From Lota lota (Eukaryota > Chordata > Actinopteri > Gadiformes > Lotidae): a stretch of DNA of 64,000 bases. The DNA is taken from positions 1,435,001 through 1,499,000 of the forward strand of contig JACYXH010000705.1 of assembly GCA_026745465.1 (NCBI GenBank), in the 5' to 3' direction. Each line of letters opens with the position of its first letter. Positions within the stretch are counted from its first letter, which is position 1. This document shows positions 45,280-62,645 of this stretch, one piece after another. Position numbers and translations under genes: made by a program. The notes beneath the pieces are model-generated. The model ran no database searches and had not been told where the DNA came from. It saw only the letters and a list, made by a program, of their open reading frames with translations.

Positions 45280-48005
45280 GTGTGTGTGTGCTGGTGTTAT
45301 TGTGTGTGTGTATGTTGGTGTTATTGTGTGTGTGTGTGTGTTATTTGTGTGTGTGTTGGTGTTATTGTGTGTGTGTGTGTGTGTGTTATTGTGTGTGTGT
45401 ATGTTGATGTTATTGTGTGTGTGTGTGTGTGTGTTATTGTGTGTGTGTGTGTGTGTGTGTGTTATTGTGTGTGTGTATGTTGGTGTTATTGTGTGTGTGT
45501 GTGTGTGTGTGTTATTGTGTGTGTGTATGTTGGTGTTATTGTGTGTGTGTGTGTGTGTGTGTGTTATTGTGTGTGTGTATGTGTGTGTGTTATTGTGTGT
45601 GTGTGTGTGTGTTGGTGTTATTGTGTGTGTGTGTTATTGTGTGTGTGTGTGTGTGTGTGTTATTGTGTGTGTGTGTGTGTGTGTGCTGGTGTTATTGTGT
45701 GCATGTTGGTGTTATTGTGTGTATGTGTGTGTTATTGTGTGTGTGTATGTTGGTGTTATTGCGTGTGTGTGTGTGTGTGTGTGTGTGTGAGTGTGAGTGA
45801 GTGAGTGTGTGAGTGAGTGAGTGTGTTATTGCGTGTAAAGCTGGGGTACACCTGACAGCACTGGCCTCCTGCGGTGCTCTGAGTGGCTGAGCCGCGCTGT
45901 ACTCCAGGCTCTGAAAGGCTCTCTGGAGCCAAGGTCCCGGCTTTGTGCGTGTTTGCTCACAACGGAGCGAGCGGCTGGCATTGAGACCCGCTCCCTCTAA
46001 TGGTGAAGGCGTGAGGGAACATTCCAGCGGTATTCATTGAAAAGAAACATGCTGGCGTTGAAAGCTGAAATGAAAAGACTTGTTCATTTGTTCGATTCAC
46101 TCACCTCACCCACTGAAGCTCCGTCAAGGATGCACGCTGCTGGCTTGAAGTGCTGCCACTGGGTGGGTGGAGAGCCAGGGAAGGGTGGAGCCAGGGTTCG
46201 TTTGGTGGAGCCAGGGCTAGTTTGGGTTACAGTCAGGGTTAGTTTGGTGGAGCCAGGGTTAGTTTGGGTTACAGTCAGGGTTAGTTTGGTGGAGCCAGGG
46301 TTAGTTTGGGTTCAGGTTGTCCTCAGGTTGGTTGGTTGGTTTAACGTTTGTTAGGGTTAGTAAGCGTTCGTTAGGGTTAGTGTTAGTTGGGGTTAATGTT
46401 AGTTGGGGTTAGTGTTAGTTGGGGTTAGTGTTAGTTGGGGTTAGTGTTAGTTGGGGTTAGTGAGTGAGGTGACCTTGTGTTTGCTTGTCCTCAGGTTGGG
46501 GTTGCTAAGCGATGACAGCGTTCCTCGCGCCCCTACTGTTCTGGCGGCGCTGGCCAAACATCTGGAGGGCCGTCTCTTCTACGGTGAGACGACCACGCCC
46601 TGAACCATCCCACCCGCTCCACGCGTCTTCAGGTCTCTGGAGCGGCTGTAGAAGTGGGACATGCCGTTCTCTCTGACCTTCATGTACGCTGTCTCTCTCT
46701 GGGTAGACGAGGGCGAGCGAGACATGATCATCTTGCGCAACGACGTGGGACTGCGGCACCCAACGGGCGAACTGGAGACCAAACATGTCGGCCTGGTGGT
46801 GTACGGCGAGCACAACGGCTTCTCCGCCATGGCCAAGAGCGTGGGCTACCCCGCCGCCATCGCAGCCCGCATGATGCTGGATGGTGGGTCCCCACGTTCA
46901 CCATCATACTGTAGTGTGTTACCACGGTCCCCACTTTAACCATCATACTGTAGTGTGTTACCACGGTCCCCACGTTAACCATCATACTGTAGTGTGTTAC
47001 CACGGTCCCCACGTTAACCATCATACTGTAGTGTGTTGCCATGGTCCCCACGTTAACCATCATACTGTAGTGTGTTACCACGGTCCCCACGTTCACCATC
47101 ATACTGTAGTGTGTTACCACGGTCCCCACGTTAACCATCATACTGTAGTGTGTTGCCATGGTCCCCACGTTCACCATCATACTGTAGTGTGTTACCACGG
47201 TCCCCACGTTAACCATCATACTGTAGTGTGTTACCACGGTCCCCACGTTCACCATCATACTGTAGTGTGTTACCACGGTCCCCACTTTAACCATCATACT
47301 GTAGTGTGTTACCACGGTCCCCACGTTAACCATCATACTGTAGTGTTACCATGGTCCCCACTTTAACCATCATACTGTAGTGTGTTACCATGGTCCCCAC
47401 TTTAACCATCATACTGTAGTGTGTTGCCATGGTCCCCACGTTAACCATCATACTGTAGTGTGTTACCACGGTCCCCACGTTAACCATCATACTTTAGTGT
47501 GTTACCATGGTCCCCACTTTAACCAGTGTATTAACACTGTTCCTACGTCGGCATACACTATATAACTTTATCAGCTGTGCTGATCTATACTGAACTGTAG
47601 TGGTCTATACTGGCCTGTATTGGTTTATACTGGTCTGTATTGGTCTATACTGGCCTGTACTGGTCTGTGTTAGTCTATACTGGTCTGTATTGGTCTATAC
47701 TGGTCTGTCTTGGACAGTATTGGTCTATAGTGGTATGTACTGGTCTATAATGGTCTGTATTGATCTATACTGGTCTGAATTGGTCTATACTGGTCTGGAC
47801 TGGTGTATACTGGTCTGGACTGGTCTATACTGGTGGGACCAGTCGTCCTGTGTTGGCGTGGTCTGAACTATGTTGTGGTTCTGCAGGGGAGATCGTGAAG
47901 AAGGGTCTGGTGGTCCCGATGACCAAAGACCTGTACGGCCCAGTGCTGAGAAGGCTGAAGGAGGAGGGGCTTCACATCACCTGCAAGAGCACTCTGCACG
48001 AGTAG
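26744..48005 (+). CDS. aass: Alpha-aminoadipic semialdehyde synthase, mitochondrial (23 coding exons, complete)
   Basis: AASS is the bifunctional mitochondrial matrix enzyme that starts lysine degradation. Its N-terminal lysine-ketoglutarate reductase makes saccharopine from lysine, 2-oxoglutarate and NADPH. Its C-terminal saccharopine dehydrogenase releases glutamate and aminoadipate semialdehyde. All 23 exons have GT-AG borders and compatible phases and sum to 2,811 nt (936 residues; the human enzyme is about 926). Residues 1-27 are Arg-rich and lack acidic residues, as expected for a matrix-targeting peptide. LKR signatures include [55 protein letters not shown] and [20 protein letters not shown]. 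The SDH part has a Rossmann glycine motif GSGYVSG (about 494-500), then [20 protein letters not shown] and [12 protein letters not shown]. The ATG at 26744 lies 10 nt inside an exon whose acceptor is visible, so a noncoding 5' exon is expected upstream. Several introns are almost wholly minisatellite. Confidence 0.97.
26985..27805. repeat. 13-bp array (ACCTCATCACATG)
   Basis: About 60 copies of GACCTCATCACAT and variants (CAGACTGACCTCATC), starting about 12 nt after the aass exon 1 donor. Confidence 0.96.
27847..27970 (+). mobile_element. tRNA-headed SINE copy
   Basis: A Pol III-type head has a box A-like TGGTTAGGGTG and a box B GGTTCTGGGTTCGATCCCC, followed by AGTCTACC, GATGACCCCTAACCCCTACT and TGTTCCTCAATAAAC. 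The downstream part is the same tail that is tandemly amplified at three other loci here. Confidence 0.7.
28510..28945 (+). repeat. 32-bp array of copied splice acceptors before aass exon 2
   Basis: About 13 units of GGGTGCGTTTGTTTTGCAG followed by TACTATGGAGTAA. Each has the same tttgttttgcag|TACTA context as the true exon 2 acceptor at 28950, plus a donor-like GGA|gtaagg 9 nt later. Confidence 0.95.
28951..29127 (+). CDS. aass: aass coding exon 2
   Basis: This 177-nt phase-0 exon encodes [20 protein letters not shown] through [20 protein letters not shown]. It is flanked on both sides by tandem repeats that copy its own splice sites (see findings). Confidence 0.95.
29128..29513 (+). repeat. 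About 20-bp array of copied splice donors after aass exon 2
   Basis: About 19 units of CTGCTGCAGAAGGTAGGGGC. The exon ends CTGCTGAAGAAG|gtagga, so each unit copies the last coding bases and the donor. Confidence 0.95.
29858..29942 (+). CDS. aass: aass coding exon 3
   Basis: The exon encodes [20 protein letters not shown] and FGQWAGVAG, ending in phase 1. Acceptor ccttgcag, donor CAG|gtatga. Confidence 0.95.
30378..30445 (+). CDS. aass: aass coding exon 4
   Basis: This 68-nt exon encodes [22 protein letters not shown] split across a phase-1 entry. Acceptor gttgcag, donor ATG|gtgaga. Confidence 0.95.
30550..30696 (+). CDS. aass: aass coding exon 5
   Basis: This 147-nt phase-0 exon encodes [20 protein letters not shown] and then [20 protein letters not shown]. 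It is strongly LKR-like. Confidence 0.95.
30770..30985. repeat. CT/CCA-rich repeat in aass intron 5
   Basis: Imperfect CCTCCACCCCTCCTCAG units form a pyrimidine-rich tract with several cryptic acceptor-like CTCCTCAG motifs. Confidence 0.85.
31131..31209 (+). CDS. aass: aass coding exon 6
   Basis: The exon encodes [20 protein letters not shown] and EVSRTG, ending in phase 1. Acceptor gccacag, donor GAG|gtacct. Confidence 0.94.
31345..31515. repeat. Repeat of CCCAGTGGACTGTACCAACT in aass intron 6
   Basis: Four copies of CCCAGTGGACTGTACCAACT plus GGTAGGATAGATTGATCAGC. Confidence 0.9.
31735..31862 (+). CDS. aass: aass coding exon 7
   Basis: The exon encodes [20 protein letters not shown] and [21 protein letters not shown] 33-bp minisatellite begins about 10 nt after the donor AGC|gtgagt. 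Confidence 0.95.
31872..32440. repeat. 33-bp array after aass exon 7
   Basis: About 14 copies of CACCCACCTACTGACACCCA plus ACACACCACCATG begin about 10 nt after the donor. The 33-bp period leaves all frames open on one strand or the other. Confidence 0.95.
32618..32683. repeat. (TG)n plus poly-G tract in aass intron 7
   Basis: About 40 bp of TG followed by 26 G. A similar TG/poly-G composite is at 38411-38489. Confidence 0.93.
32897..33045 (+). CDS. aass: aass coding exon 8
   Basis: The exon encodes [20 protein letters not shown] and ends at GWPELPH plus AG (phase 2). Its donor ACACAG|gtaaac is copied in the array that follows. Confidence 0.95.
33046..33245 (+). repeat. Array of copied splice donors after aass exon 8
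   Basis: Units of CACAGGTAAAACTACAACTC plus CCATCCACAG repeat the exon 8 end ACACAG|gtaaac about seven times. Confidence 0.92.
33292..33385. repeat. CT/TG microsatellite before aass exon 9
   Basis: CTCTGTCTG and CT repeats end a few nt before the acceptor at 33390. Confidence 0.92.
33391..33513 (+). CDS. aass: aass coding exon 9
   Basis: The exon encodes [20 protein letters not shown] and [23 protein letters not shown]-rich microsatellite lies just upstream and a 1.4-kb minisatellite begins directly downstream. Confidence 0.95.
33528..34926 (-). repeat. 41-bp SINE-tail minisatellite, locus 2 (inverted)
   Basis: About 34 copies of the same 41-bp unit in reverse orientation (GTCATTAAGGAGCAGGTAGG, GGTTAGACAGTACAGAGACA). 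It starts about 15 nt after the aass exon 9 donor. Each unit carries GAGCAG|gtaggg in the sense direction of aass. Confidence 0.97.
35076..35187 (+). CDS. aass: aass coding exon 10
   Basis: The exon encodes [20 protein letters not shown] and [17 protein letters not shown]. Acceptor tggtccag, donor ATG|gtacgg. Confidence 0.95.
35188..36700. other. aass intron 10, largely unique
   Basis: About 1.5 kb of non-repetitive DNA, unusual here. A degenerate tRNA-like stretch (TTGGTTTGCAAAGAACTCCT ... CAGGTTAAATTCCC) lies at 35807-35860 and could be an old SINE head. No gene was recognised. Confidence 0.4.
36701..36760 (+). CDS. aass: aass coding exon 11
   Basis: This 60-nt phase-0 exon encodes [20 protein letters not shown], aligning to the DATQPLESQNFSPVVRD region of human AASS. 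Donor GAT|gtaagt. Confidence 0.93.
36763..37045 (+). repeat. 18-bp array after aass exon 11 donor
   Basis: About 15 copies of AAGTACTCCCTAACCCTG. The donor itself reads GAT|gtaagtactccctaaccctg, so the array is a direct continuation of intron positions 3-20. Confidence 0.93.
37154..37221 (+). CDS. aass: aass coding exon 12
   Basis: The exon encodes [20 protein letters not shown] plus ER, ending in phase 2. Acceptor gtccaag, donor AAG|gtaaga. Confidence 0.94.
37672..38105. repeat. 28-bp and 59-bp arrays in aass intron 12
   Basis: About eight copies of TAGAAGGAGATGTTCCTCCA plus GTTATCTT are followed by three copies of a 59-bp unit containing TGTAGGCTAACCTTGGCTCC and AAGAACATGACTCTGGAGGC. Confidence 0.92.
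38410..38489. repeat. (TG)n plus 46-bp poly-G
   Basis: TG repeat running into about 46 consecutive G, a strong potential quadruplex and a likely sequencing-error hotspot. Confidence 0.93.
38748..38835. repeat. (CA)n microsatellite
   Basis: About 88 bp of CA repeat directly upstream of the L2-type tail. Confidence 0.97.
38836..38885 (+). mobile_element. L2-clade LINE/SINE 3' tail fragment
   Basis: TGTAAAGGCCTTTGTGTATC followed by AAAAGCGCTATATAAATGCA resembles the conserved hairpin-forming 3' end shared by fish L2-type LINEs and their dependent SINEs. Only the tail is present, next to a CA microsatellite. Confidence 0.5.
38940..39420. other. CpG-rich unique island in aass intron 12
   Basis: Non-repetitive sequence rich in CpG (for example GACCCGAGCGGATCCGTCGT) between AT-rich intron segments. 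A 123-codon open frame (39027-39398) has no recognisable protein similarity. It could be an alternative promoter, an enhancer or a mobile-element remnant. Confidence 0.3.
39660..39808. repeat. 13-bp array abutting aass exon 13 acceptor
   Basis: About 11 copies of GGTCTAATCCTGG. The last runs into ggtcttccag, the acceptor. Confidence 0.93.
39814..39935 (+). CDS. aass: aass coding exon 13 (SDH Rossmann motif)
   Basis: The exon encodes [20 protein letters not shown] and [27 protein letters not shown] is the nucleotide-binding glycine motif of saccharopine dehydrogenase. A 13-bp repeat runs up to the acceptor. Confidence 0.95.
40289..40424 (+). CDS. aass: aass coding exon 14
   Basis: The exon encodes [20 protein letters not shown] through MVRDHHLVI, ending in phase 2. 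Acceptor cgtggtag, donor CAG|gtagac. Confidence 0.93.
40440..41120. repeat. AT-rich minisatellite in aass intron 14
   Basis: Diverged units of TAATACTAAATATAATACAC and AGAATATAAT over about 650 bp. Confidence 0.88.
41140..41623 (+). repeat. About 50-bp array of copied acceptors before aass exon 15
   Basis: About 10 units of GCTAACGCTAACCTGTTGCT plus CTGTGTGTTGTCAG and CATGCTAGGTGGAGGA. Each ends in the same gtgttgtcag|(T/C)(A/T)TGCT as the true acceptor at 41623. Confidence 0.93.
41624..41734 (+). CDS. aass: aass coding exon 15
   Basis: The exon encodes [20 protein letters not shown] and [16 protein letters not shown]. The acceptor (gtgttgtcag) is the last member of a ladder of near-identical acceptors in the upstream array. 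Confidence 0.95.
41739..41784. repeat. (ACTC)n after aass exon 15 donor
   Basis: About 11 copies of ACTC beginning 4 nt after the donor gtac, within an 81-bp intron. Confidence 0.95.
41816..41924 (+). CDS. aass: aass coding exon 16
   Basis: The exon encodes [20 protein letters not shown] and [30 protein letters not shown] is the human counterpart. Donor ACT|gtgagt. Confidence 0.95.
42095..42640. repeat. 27-bp array abutting aass exon 17
   Basis: About 18 copies of GTGACGGAGGTGTGGCGGCC plus TGGTCGTCGTG. The array runs to the acceptor gtgtgtgtgtgcag. Confidence 0.95.
42647..42787 (+). CDS. aass: aass coding exon 17
   Basis: The exon encodes [20 protein letters not shown] and [21 protein letters not shown] 27-bp GTGACGGAGG minisatellite runs up to the acceptor gtgtgcag. 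Confidence 0.95.
42868..43035 (+). CDS. aass: aass coding exon 18
   Basis: The exon encodes [20 protein letters not shown], then [20 protein letters not shown] and [10 protein letters not shown]. The donor AAG|gtacct is the first of about 39 tandem GTACCTG motifs. Confidence 0.95.
43036..43975 (+). repeat. 24-bp GT...AG array after aass exon 18
   Basis: About 39 copies of GTACCTGAGCCCCTCCTCCT plus CAGG begin exactly at the donor of exon 18. Every unit starts with a GTACCTG donor copy and ends with a pyrimidine tract and CAG. Confidence 0.97.
44084..44179 (+). CDS. aass: aass coding exon 19
   Basis: This 96-nt phase-0 exon encodes [20 protein letters not shown] and ends VSW. Acceptor ctccacag, donor TGG|gtaatt. 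Confidence 0.95.
44397..44512 (+). CDS. aass: aass coding exon 20
   Basis: The exon encodes [20 protein letters not shown] and continues to DFRMDTLR, ending in phase 2. Its donor GAGAAG|gtgagg is repeated downstream as GAGAGGgtgagg. Confidence 0.93.
44513..44940 (+). repeat. 33-bp array of copied donors after aass exon 20
   Basis: About 10 copies of GTGAGGTCCTATCGCACTGG plus AACCAGTGAGAGG start at the donor, followed by two longer variant units (GTGATGGTGTGTCTTCATCC). Confidence 0.95.
45060..45835. repeat. TG array with GTTATTGTGTGTG units in aass intron 20
   Basis: About 770 bp of TG repeat with periodic GGTGTTATTGTGTGTGTG blocks. Potential Z-DNA. Confidence 0.95.
46190..46475. repeat. Two minisatellites in aass intron 20
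   Basis: GGTTAGTTTGGTGGAGCCAG units (46195-46315) are followed by GTTAGTTGGGGTTAGT units (46370-46470). Confidence 0.92.
46495..46583 (+). CDS. aass: aass coding exon 21
   Basis: The exon encodes [20 protein letters not shown] and KHLEGRLFY, ending in phase 1. Acceptor gtcctcag, donor ACG|gtgaga. Confidence 0.93.
46707..46883 (+). CDS. aass: aass coding exon 22
   Basis: The exon encodes [20 protein letters not shown] and [20 protein letters not shown], ending MMLD in phase 1. A 39-bp array starts about 5 nt after the donor ATG|gtgggt. Confidence 0.95.
46888..47525. repeat. 39-bp array after aass exon 22
   Basis: About 16 copies of GGTCCCCACGTTAACCATCA plus TACTGTAGTGTGTTACCAC, starting about 5 nt after the donor. 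Confidence 0.96.
47583..47835. repeat. 10-bp array (TGGTCTATAC/TGGTCTGTAT)
   Basis: About 25 copies of TGGTCTATAC and TGGTCTGTAT in aass intron 22. Confidence 0.93.
47887..48005 (+). CDS. aass: aass last coding exon (exon 23)
   Basis: The exon encodes [20 protein letters not shown] and ITCKSTLHE followed by TAG (48003-48005). The final GAGCACTCTGCACGAGTAG-like bases are repeated in the 3' UTR. Confidence 0.95.
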
Positions 48006-48270
48006 AGGAGAGGAGGAGCACTCTGCATGAGGAGAGGAGAGGAGAGGAGAGGAGAGGAGAGGAGAGGAGGAGCACTCTGCACGAGTAGAGGAGGAGGAGA
48101 GGAGCACTCTGCACGAGTAGAGGAGGAGCACTCTGCATGAGGAGAGGAGAGGAGAGGAGGAGCACTCTGCATGAGTAGAGGAGGAGAAGAGGAGGACTCT
48201 GCAGGAGTAGAGGAGGAGAGGAGCACTCTGCAGGAGTAGAGGAGGAGGAGAGGAGCACTCTGCAGCAGTA
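48006..48270 (+). repeat. Array copying the aass stop-codon region
   Basis: About eight units of GAGCACTCTGCACGAGTAGA separated by GGAGAGGAGAGGA purine blocks. The first copy is the real end of the coding sequence (ACTCTGCACGAGTAG). Confidence 0.92.
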
Positions 48271-48564
48271 GTAGAGAAGTAGGAGTAGCAGAGGATCACC
48301 CTACAGGAGGAGAGGAAGAGGAGGTGAGGAGGAGAAGCATATTACTGGAGCTAAGACTGATGGACAGACTGGACAAACAAACAGACAGACGGACAGTTTA
48401 TTATTTAACATCCAGAAACACGTTTACTTTATGAAACCGTGACACCCAGCTAAACAATTCCTGATCAATAATCCATAATACTGTTGGGTGGACTAGTGAG
48501 TCCATAACCAAGAGTAACTAGTCCTGTTGGGTGGACTAGTGAGTCCATAACCAAGAGTAACTAG

Positions 48565-48945
48565 TCCTGTTGGCGTAGGGTTAGAGAGCAGGGAACTAGG
48601 GTTAGGGTTAACTAGGGGGTTAGGGAGCAGGGAACTAGGGTTAACTAGGGGGTTAGGGAGCAGGGAACTAGGGTTAGGGTTAACTAGGGGGTTAGGGAGC
48701 AGGGAACTAGGATTAGGGTTAACTAGGGGGTTAGGGAGCAGGGAACTAGGATTAGGGTTAATTAGGGGGTTAGGGAGCAGGGAACTAGGATTAGGGTTAA
48801 CTAGGGGGTTAGGGAGCAGGGAACTAGGATTAGGGTTAACTAGGGGGTTAGGGAGCAGGGAACTAGGATTAGGGTTAACTAGGGGGTTAGGGAGCAGGGA
48901 ACTAGGATTAGGGTTAACTAGGGGGTTAGGGAGCAGGGAACTAAA
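48565..48945. repeat. 46-bp minisatellite with TTAGGG cores
   Basis: About eight copies of GGGTTAGGGAGCAGGGAACT plus AGGATTAGGGTTAACTAGG. A two-copy CCTGTTGGGTGGACTAGTGA repeat precedes it (48480-48560). Confidence 0.94.
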
Positions 48946-49491
48946 GGGCTCGTCAACCTCTTCTGTGAAGAGCTGCCTTCTAATCTGCCCTCCTCGTCTT
49001 CTAGTTGTCAAGACGTTTAGTAACCGTGGTAACGCTGCTGTACTACCCTCGCCTCACCTGATTGGTGCGATCAGGCCATGTGAGCGCAGGTCGTCTGTAC
49101 CTGCGCTCTTCGTCTTTCATCTTCTCATTGGCTGCCGATTCTCTCTCGTCTGAACACCAAACCGGCTTCAAGTATCCAAACATCTTTCTATATTTCTATA
49201 TTTCTATGAAGACAGGATTCAGGAAAATATTTTAAAGCTACACTATGAACACTACTATCGTTACATCTTTTTCCTTTTTACTAAAGGTTAAAGTTGAGTA
49301 TTTTAGGGTCAGACTTCCAGAGGGCTAGGGGAGGATGGTTGTTCCATAGAAACACATTTAACATGTTCTAAACATGTTGTATTACACGTGTGTGCGTGTG
49401 TGTGTGTGCGTGCGTGTGTGCGTGTACTGCAAGATTGGACTGGGATGAAATATTGTCTCTTGCTGTTACTTGTTTTCATTCTGCTATCTGC

Positions 49492-49497
49492 ATTAAA
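49492..49497 (+). other. Possible aass polyadenylation signal (ATTAAA)
   Basis: ATTAAA in non-repetitive sequence about 1.5 kb after the aass stop. It would give a long 3' UTR containing two minisatellites. No other strong hexamer was noticed nearer the stop. Confidence 0.25.
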
Positions 49498-49918
49498 GAT
49501 GAAATGTGCGACGTGTACGTCTGTATACATGAAATAGAATTAAAGTCGAAAGATACTGTATTTCAAAATGCTTGAACCAGCTTGTTTCTCGTTGGAACCC
49601 GACGCTGGTTTTGATTTGGGGAAAGCGACTGAAATGAGTCTCATACCACAACAACGCGGTCCCAAAACCACAACACGGGTAATCGTCTGTTCGGAGCCGC
49701 CCATGCAAACTAGGCCAGGCCCTCGCCGAGCGGCATTATGTCACGATGAGAAGGCAGAAACGGACAGGGCCCGCGGCTGGTGGGTGGGTGGGGGGGGGGG
49801 ACACCTGACCTACTTCCTGCCCCAACCGCTCACTTCTGGTGTCTCCGCGGCGATTAGCGGCCAAGACGTCAAAACAACAACTGGGGGCTTAAGACCCCGT
49901 GGGGACCACACCCCTCCG

Positions 49919-51240
49919 TCAGCACGGAGGGAGATCCACCACCCTGACCACGCCCACCCTGACCTCACCCACCACCCTGACCACGCCCACCACCCTGACC
50001 ACGCCCACCCTGACCTCACCCACCACCCTGACCACGCCCACCACCCTGACCACGCCCACCCTGACCTCACCCACCACCCTGACCTCCCCCACCCTGACCT
50101 CACCCACCACCCTGACCACGCCCACCACCCTGACCTCACCCACCCTGACCTCACCCACCACCCTGACCTCACCCACCCTGACCTCACCCACCACCCTGAC
50201 CTCACCCACCACCCTGACCTCACCCACCACCCTGACCTCCCCCACCCTGACCTCCCCCACCCTGACCTCACCCACCACCCTGACCACGCCCACCACCCTG
50301 ACCACGCCCACCCTGACCTCACCCACCACCCTGACCTCCCCCACCCTGACCTCACCCACCACCCTGACCACGCCCACCACCCTGACCTCACCCACCCTGA
50401 CCTCACCCACCACCCTGACCTCACCCACCCTGACCTCACCCACCACCCTGACCTCACCCACCACCCTGACCTCACCCACCACCCTGACCTCCCCCACCCT
50501 GACCTCCCCCACCCTGACCTCACCCACCACCCTGACCTCACCCACCCTGACCTCCCCCACCCTGACCTCACCCACCCTGACCTCACCCACCACCCTGACC
50601 ACGCCCACCCTGACCTCACCCACCACCCTGACCACGCCCACCACCCTGACCTCACCCACCCTGACCTCACCCACCACCCTGACCACGCCCACCCTGACCT
50701 CACCCACCACCCTGACCACGCCCACCACCCTGACCTCACCCACCCTGACCTCACCCACCACCCTGACCACGCCCACCACCCTGACCTCACCCACCACCCT
50801 GACCTCACCCACCACCCTGACCTCACCCACCCTGACCTCACCCACCACCCTGACCTCACCCACCACCCTGACCTCACCCACCCTGACCTCACCCACCACC
50901 CTGACCACGCCCACCACCCTGACCTCACCCACCACCCTGACCTCACCCACCACCCTGACCTCACCCACCCTGACCTCCCCCACCCTGACCTCACCCACCA
51001 CCCTGACCTCACCCACCCTGACCTCCCCCACCCTGACCTCACCCACCACCCTGACCTCACCCACGCTGACCTCACCCACGCTGACCTCACCCACCACCCT
51101 CACCTCACCCACGCTGACCTCACCCACCACCCTCACCTCACCCACCCTGACCTCAGCCACCCTTACCTCACCCACCACCCTGAACTCACCCACCACCCTG
51201 AACTCACCCACCACCCTGAACTCACCCACCACCCTGACCT
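49919..51240. repeat. 1.3-kb array of 12/15/18-bp units (CACCCTGACCTC)
   Basis: About 80 units of CACCCTGACCTCACC and CACCACCCTGACCACGCC between the convergent 3' ends of aass and ptprz1. All unit lengths are multiples of 3, so long frames (over 400 codons) stay open on both strands. Confidence 0.96.
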
Positions 51241-51282
51241 CACCAAACCCAGCAAGGCCACAAAGAGTCTGGTTCCAAGATG

Positions 51283-51288
51283 TTTATT
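51283..51288 (-). other. Probable ptprz1 polyadenylation signal (AATAAA)
   Basis: TTTATT on the + strand gives AATAAA on the - strand about 760 nt after the ptprz1 stop. It lies at the edge of the 1.3-kb intergenic array and would end the ptprz1 3' UTR there. Confidence 0.4.
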
Positions 51289-51734
51289 TCTTAGTTCTCT
51301 ATCTACAGCGCTTAAGGTCAGTACCCATAATATTTAGTACAGTTTATTATAAAAAAATCCAAAACATACTACTACACAATTAGACTTGAATGGTATATTT
51401 TTAAATCCCTAGAAAATAGTCCAATATAAAAATCTAGCAGTATAAATAGAGATTTGGTCCATTGAGTTGAATTCTATATTATTATTTACATTAGCGTGGT
51501 CTCGTGGTTGGCGTGAATTCAGTGCACCACTTCTACAACAAACAAGCCAGCAAAATGGGTTTGAGTTCAGACCTTTTTACCCATTTGGCTTGTGGCCAAT
51601 AAATACAGTTTAAGAGCGGTTAGTCTATCAAGCCGGGGTTATCATGACCGTTAGTCTACAATCCTATCACATCTGTTACAAACCAAAGGAGGTACAAAAA
51701 AAACAAGGCACAGTAACAAGTCCAACGTGTCAAC

Positions 51735-51960
51735 AACGTCCCAATAGACCCCTCAAACCCAGTAGGACCTAGGGTCTAGACCACCTGGTCCCAGTAGGAC
51801 CTAGGGTCTAGACCAGACCTGGTGGTCTCAGCAGGACCTCGGGTCTAGACCAGACCCAGTAGAACCTAGATTCTAGACCACCGGGTCGCAGTAGGACGTA
51901 GGATCTAGACCAGACCTAGTGGTCCCAGTAGGATCCAGGTTCTAGACCAGACCGGGAGAT
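51735..51960. repeat. Repeat in ptprz1 3' UTR
   Basis: About seven diverged copies of CAGTAGGACCTAGGGTCTAG plus ACCAGACCTGGT. Confidence 0.85.
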
Positions 51961-52048
51961 GGAGCCTGTTGATTGACAGCCAGGGGCAAGGGGGGGTGGT
52001 GGGAGGATGGGTTGGTTGATGGTAGATTCCTGGCTTCTGATTGGACGT

Positions 52049-61754
<9,706 letters not shown>

Positions 61755-61854
61755 CTGAACAACCAGAGAGAACGTTTAAAGGTGCTTGCACACTGCCCCA
61801 ACACACACCATCATCGGGTCAATGGCCACATCCGCTGGTGGTGGCCATGGACAA

Positions 61855-62645
61855 GGCTTTTGTTGGCCAACATTCTAAGGTGGTGGAGTTTAATGGGCCA
61901 ACATTCTAAGGTGCTGGAGTTTAATGGCCCAACATTCGAAGGTGCAGGAGTTGAATGGGCCAAAATTCTAAGGTGCTGGAGTTGAATGGCCCAACATTCT
62001 AAGGTGCTGGAGTTTAATGGCCCAACATTCTAAGGTGCTGGAGTTTAATGGGCCAACATTCTAAGGTGGTGGAGTTTAATGGGCCAACATTCTAAGGTGC
62101 TGGAGTTTAATGGCCCAACATTCTAAGGTGCAGGAGTTGAATGGGCCAAAATTCTAAGGTGCTGGAGTTGAATGGCCCAACATTCTAAGGTGCTGGAGTT
62201 TAATGGCCCAACATTCTAAGGTGCTGGAGTTGAATGGCCCAACATTCTAAGGTGCTGGAGTTTAATGGGCCAACATTCTAAGGTGCAGGAGTTGAATGGC
62301 CCAACATTCTAAGGTGCTGGAGTTTAATGGGCCAACATTCTAAGGTGCTGGAGTTTAATGGCCCAACATTCTAAGGTGCAGGAGTTGAATGGCCCAACAT
62401 TCTAAGGTGCTGGAGTTTAATGGGCCAACATTCTAAGGTGCTGGAGTTTAATGGGCCAACATTCTAAGGTGCTGGAGTTTAATGGCCCAACATTCTAAGG
62501 TGCTGGAGTTGAATGGGCCAACATTCTAAGGTGCTGGAGTTTAATGGGCCAACATTCTAAGGTGCTGGAGTTGAATGGGCCAACATTCTAAGGTGCTGGA
62601 GTTGAATGGGCCAACATTCTAAGGTGCAGGAGTTGAATGGGCCAC
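61855..62645. repeat. 31-bp array in ptprz1 intron
   Basis: About 25 copies of GGAGTTTAATGGGCCAACAT plus TCTAAGGTGCT. Confidence 0.96.

Noticed and set aside
49568..51337. A 589-codon open frame rich in HPDLTHPDL
   Set aside because: It is translation of a CACCCTGACCTC tandem array. The frame is open only because units are multiples of 3, and equally long frames exist on the other strand.
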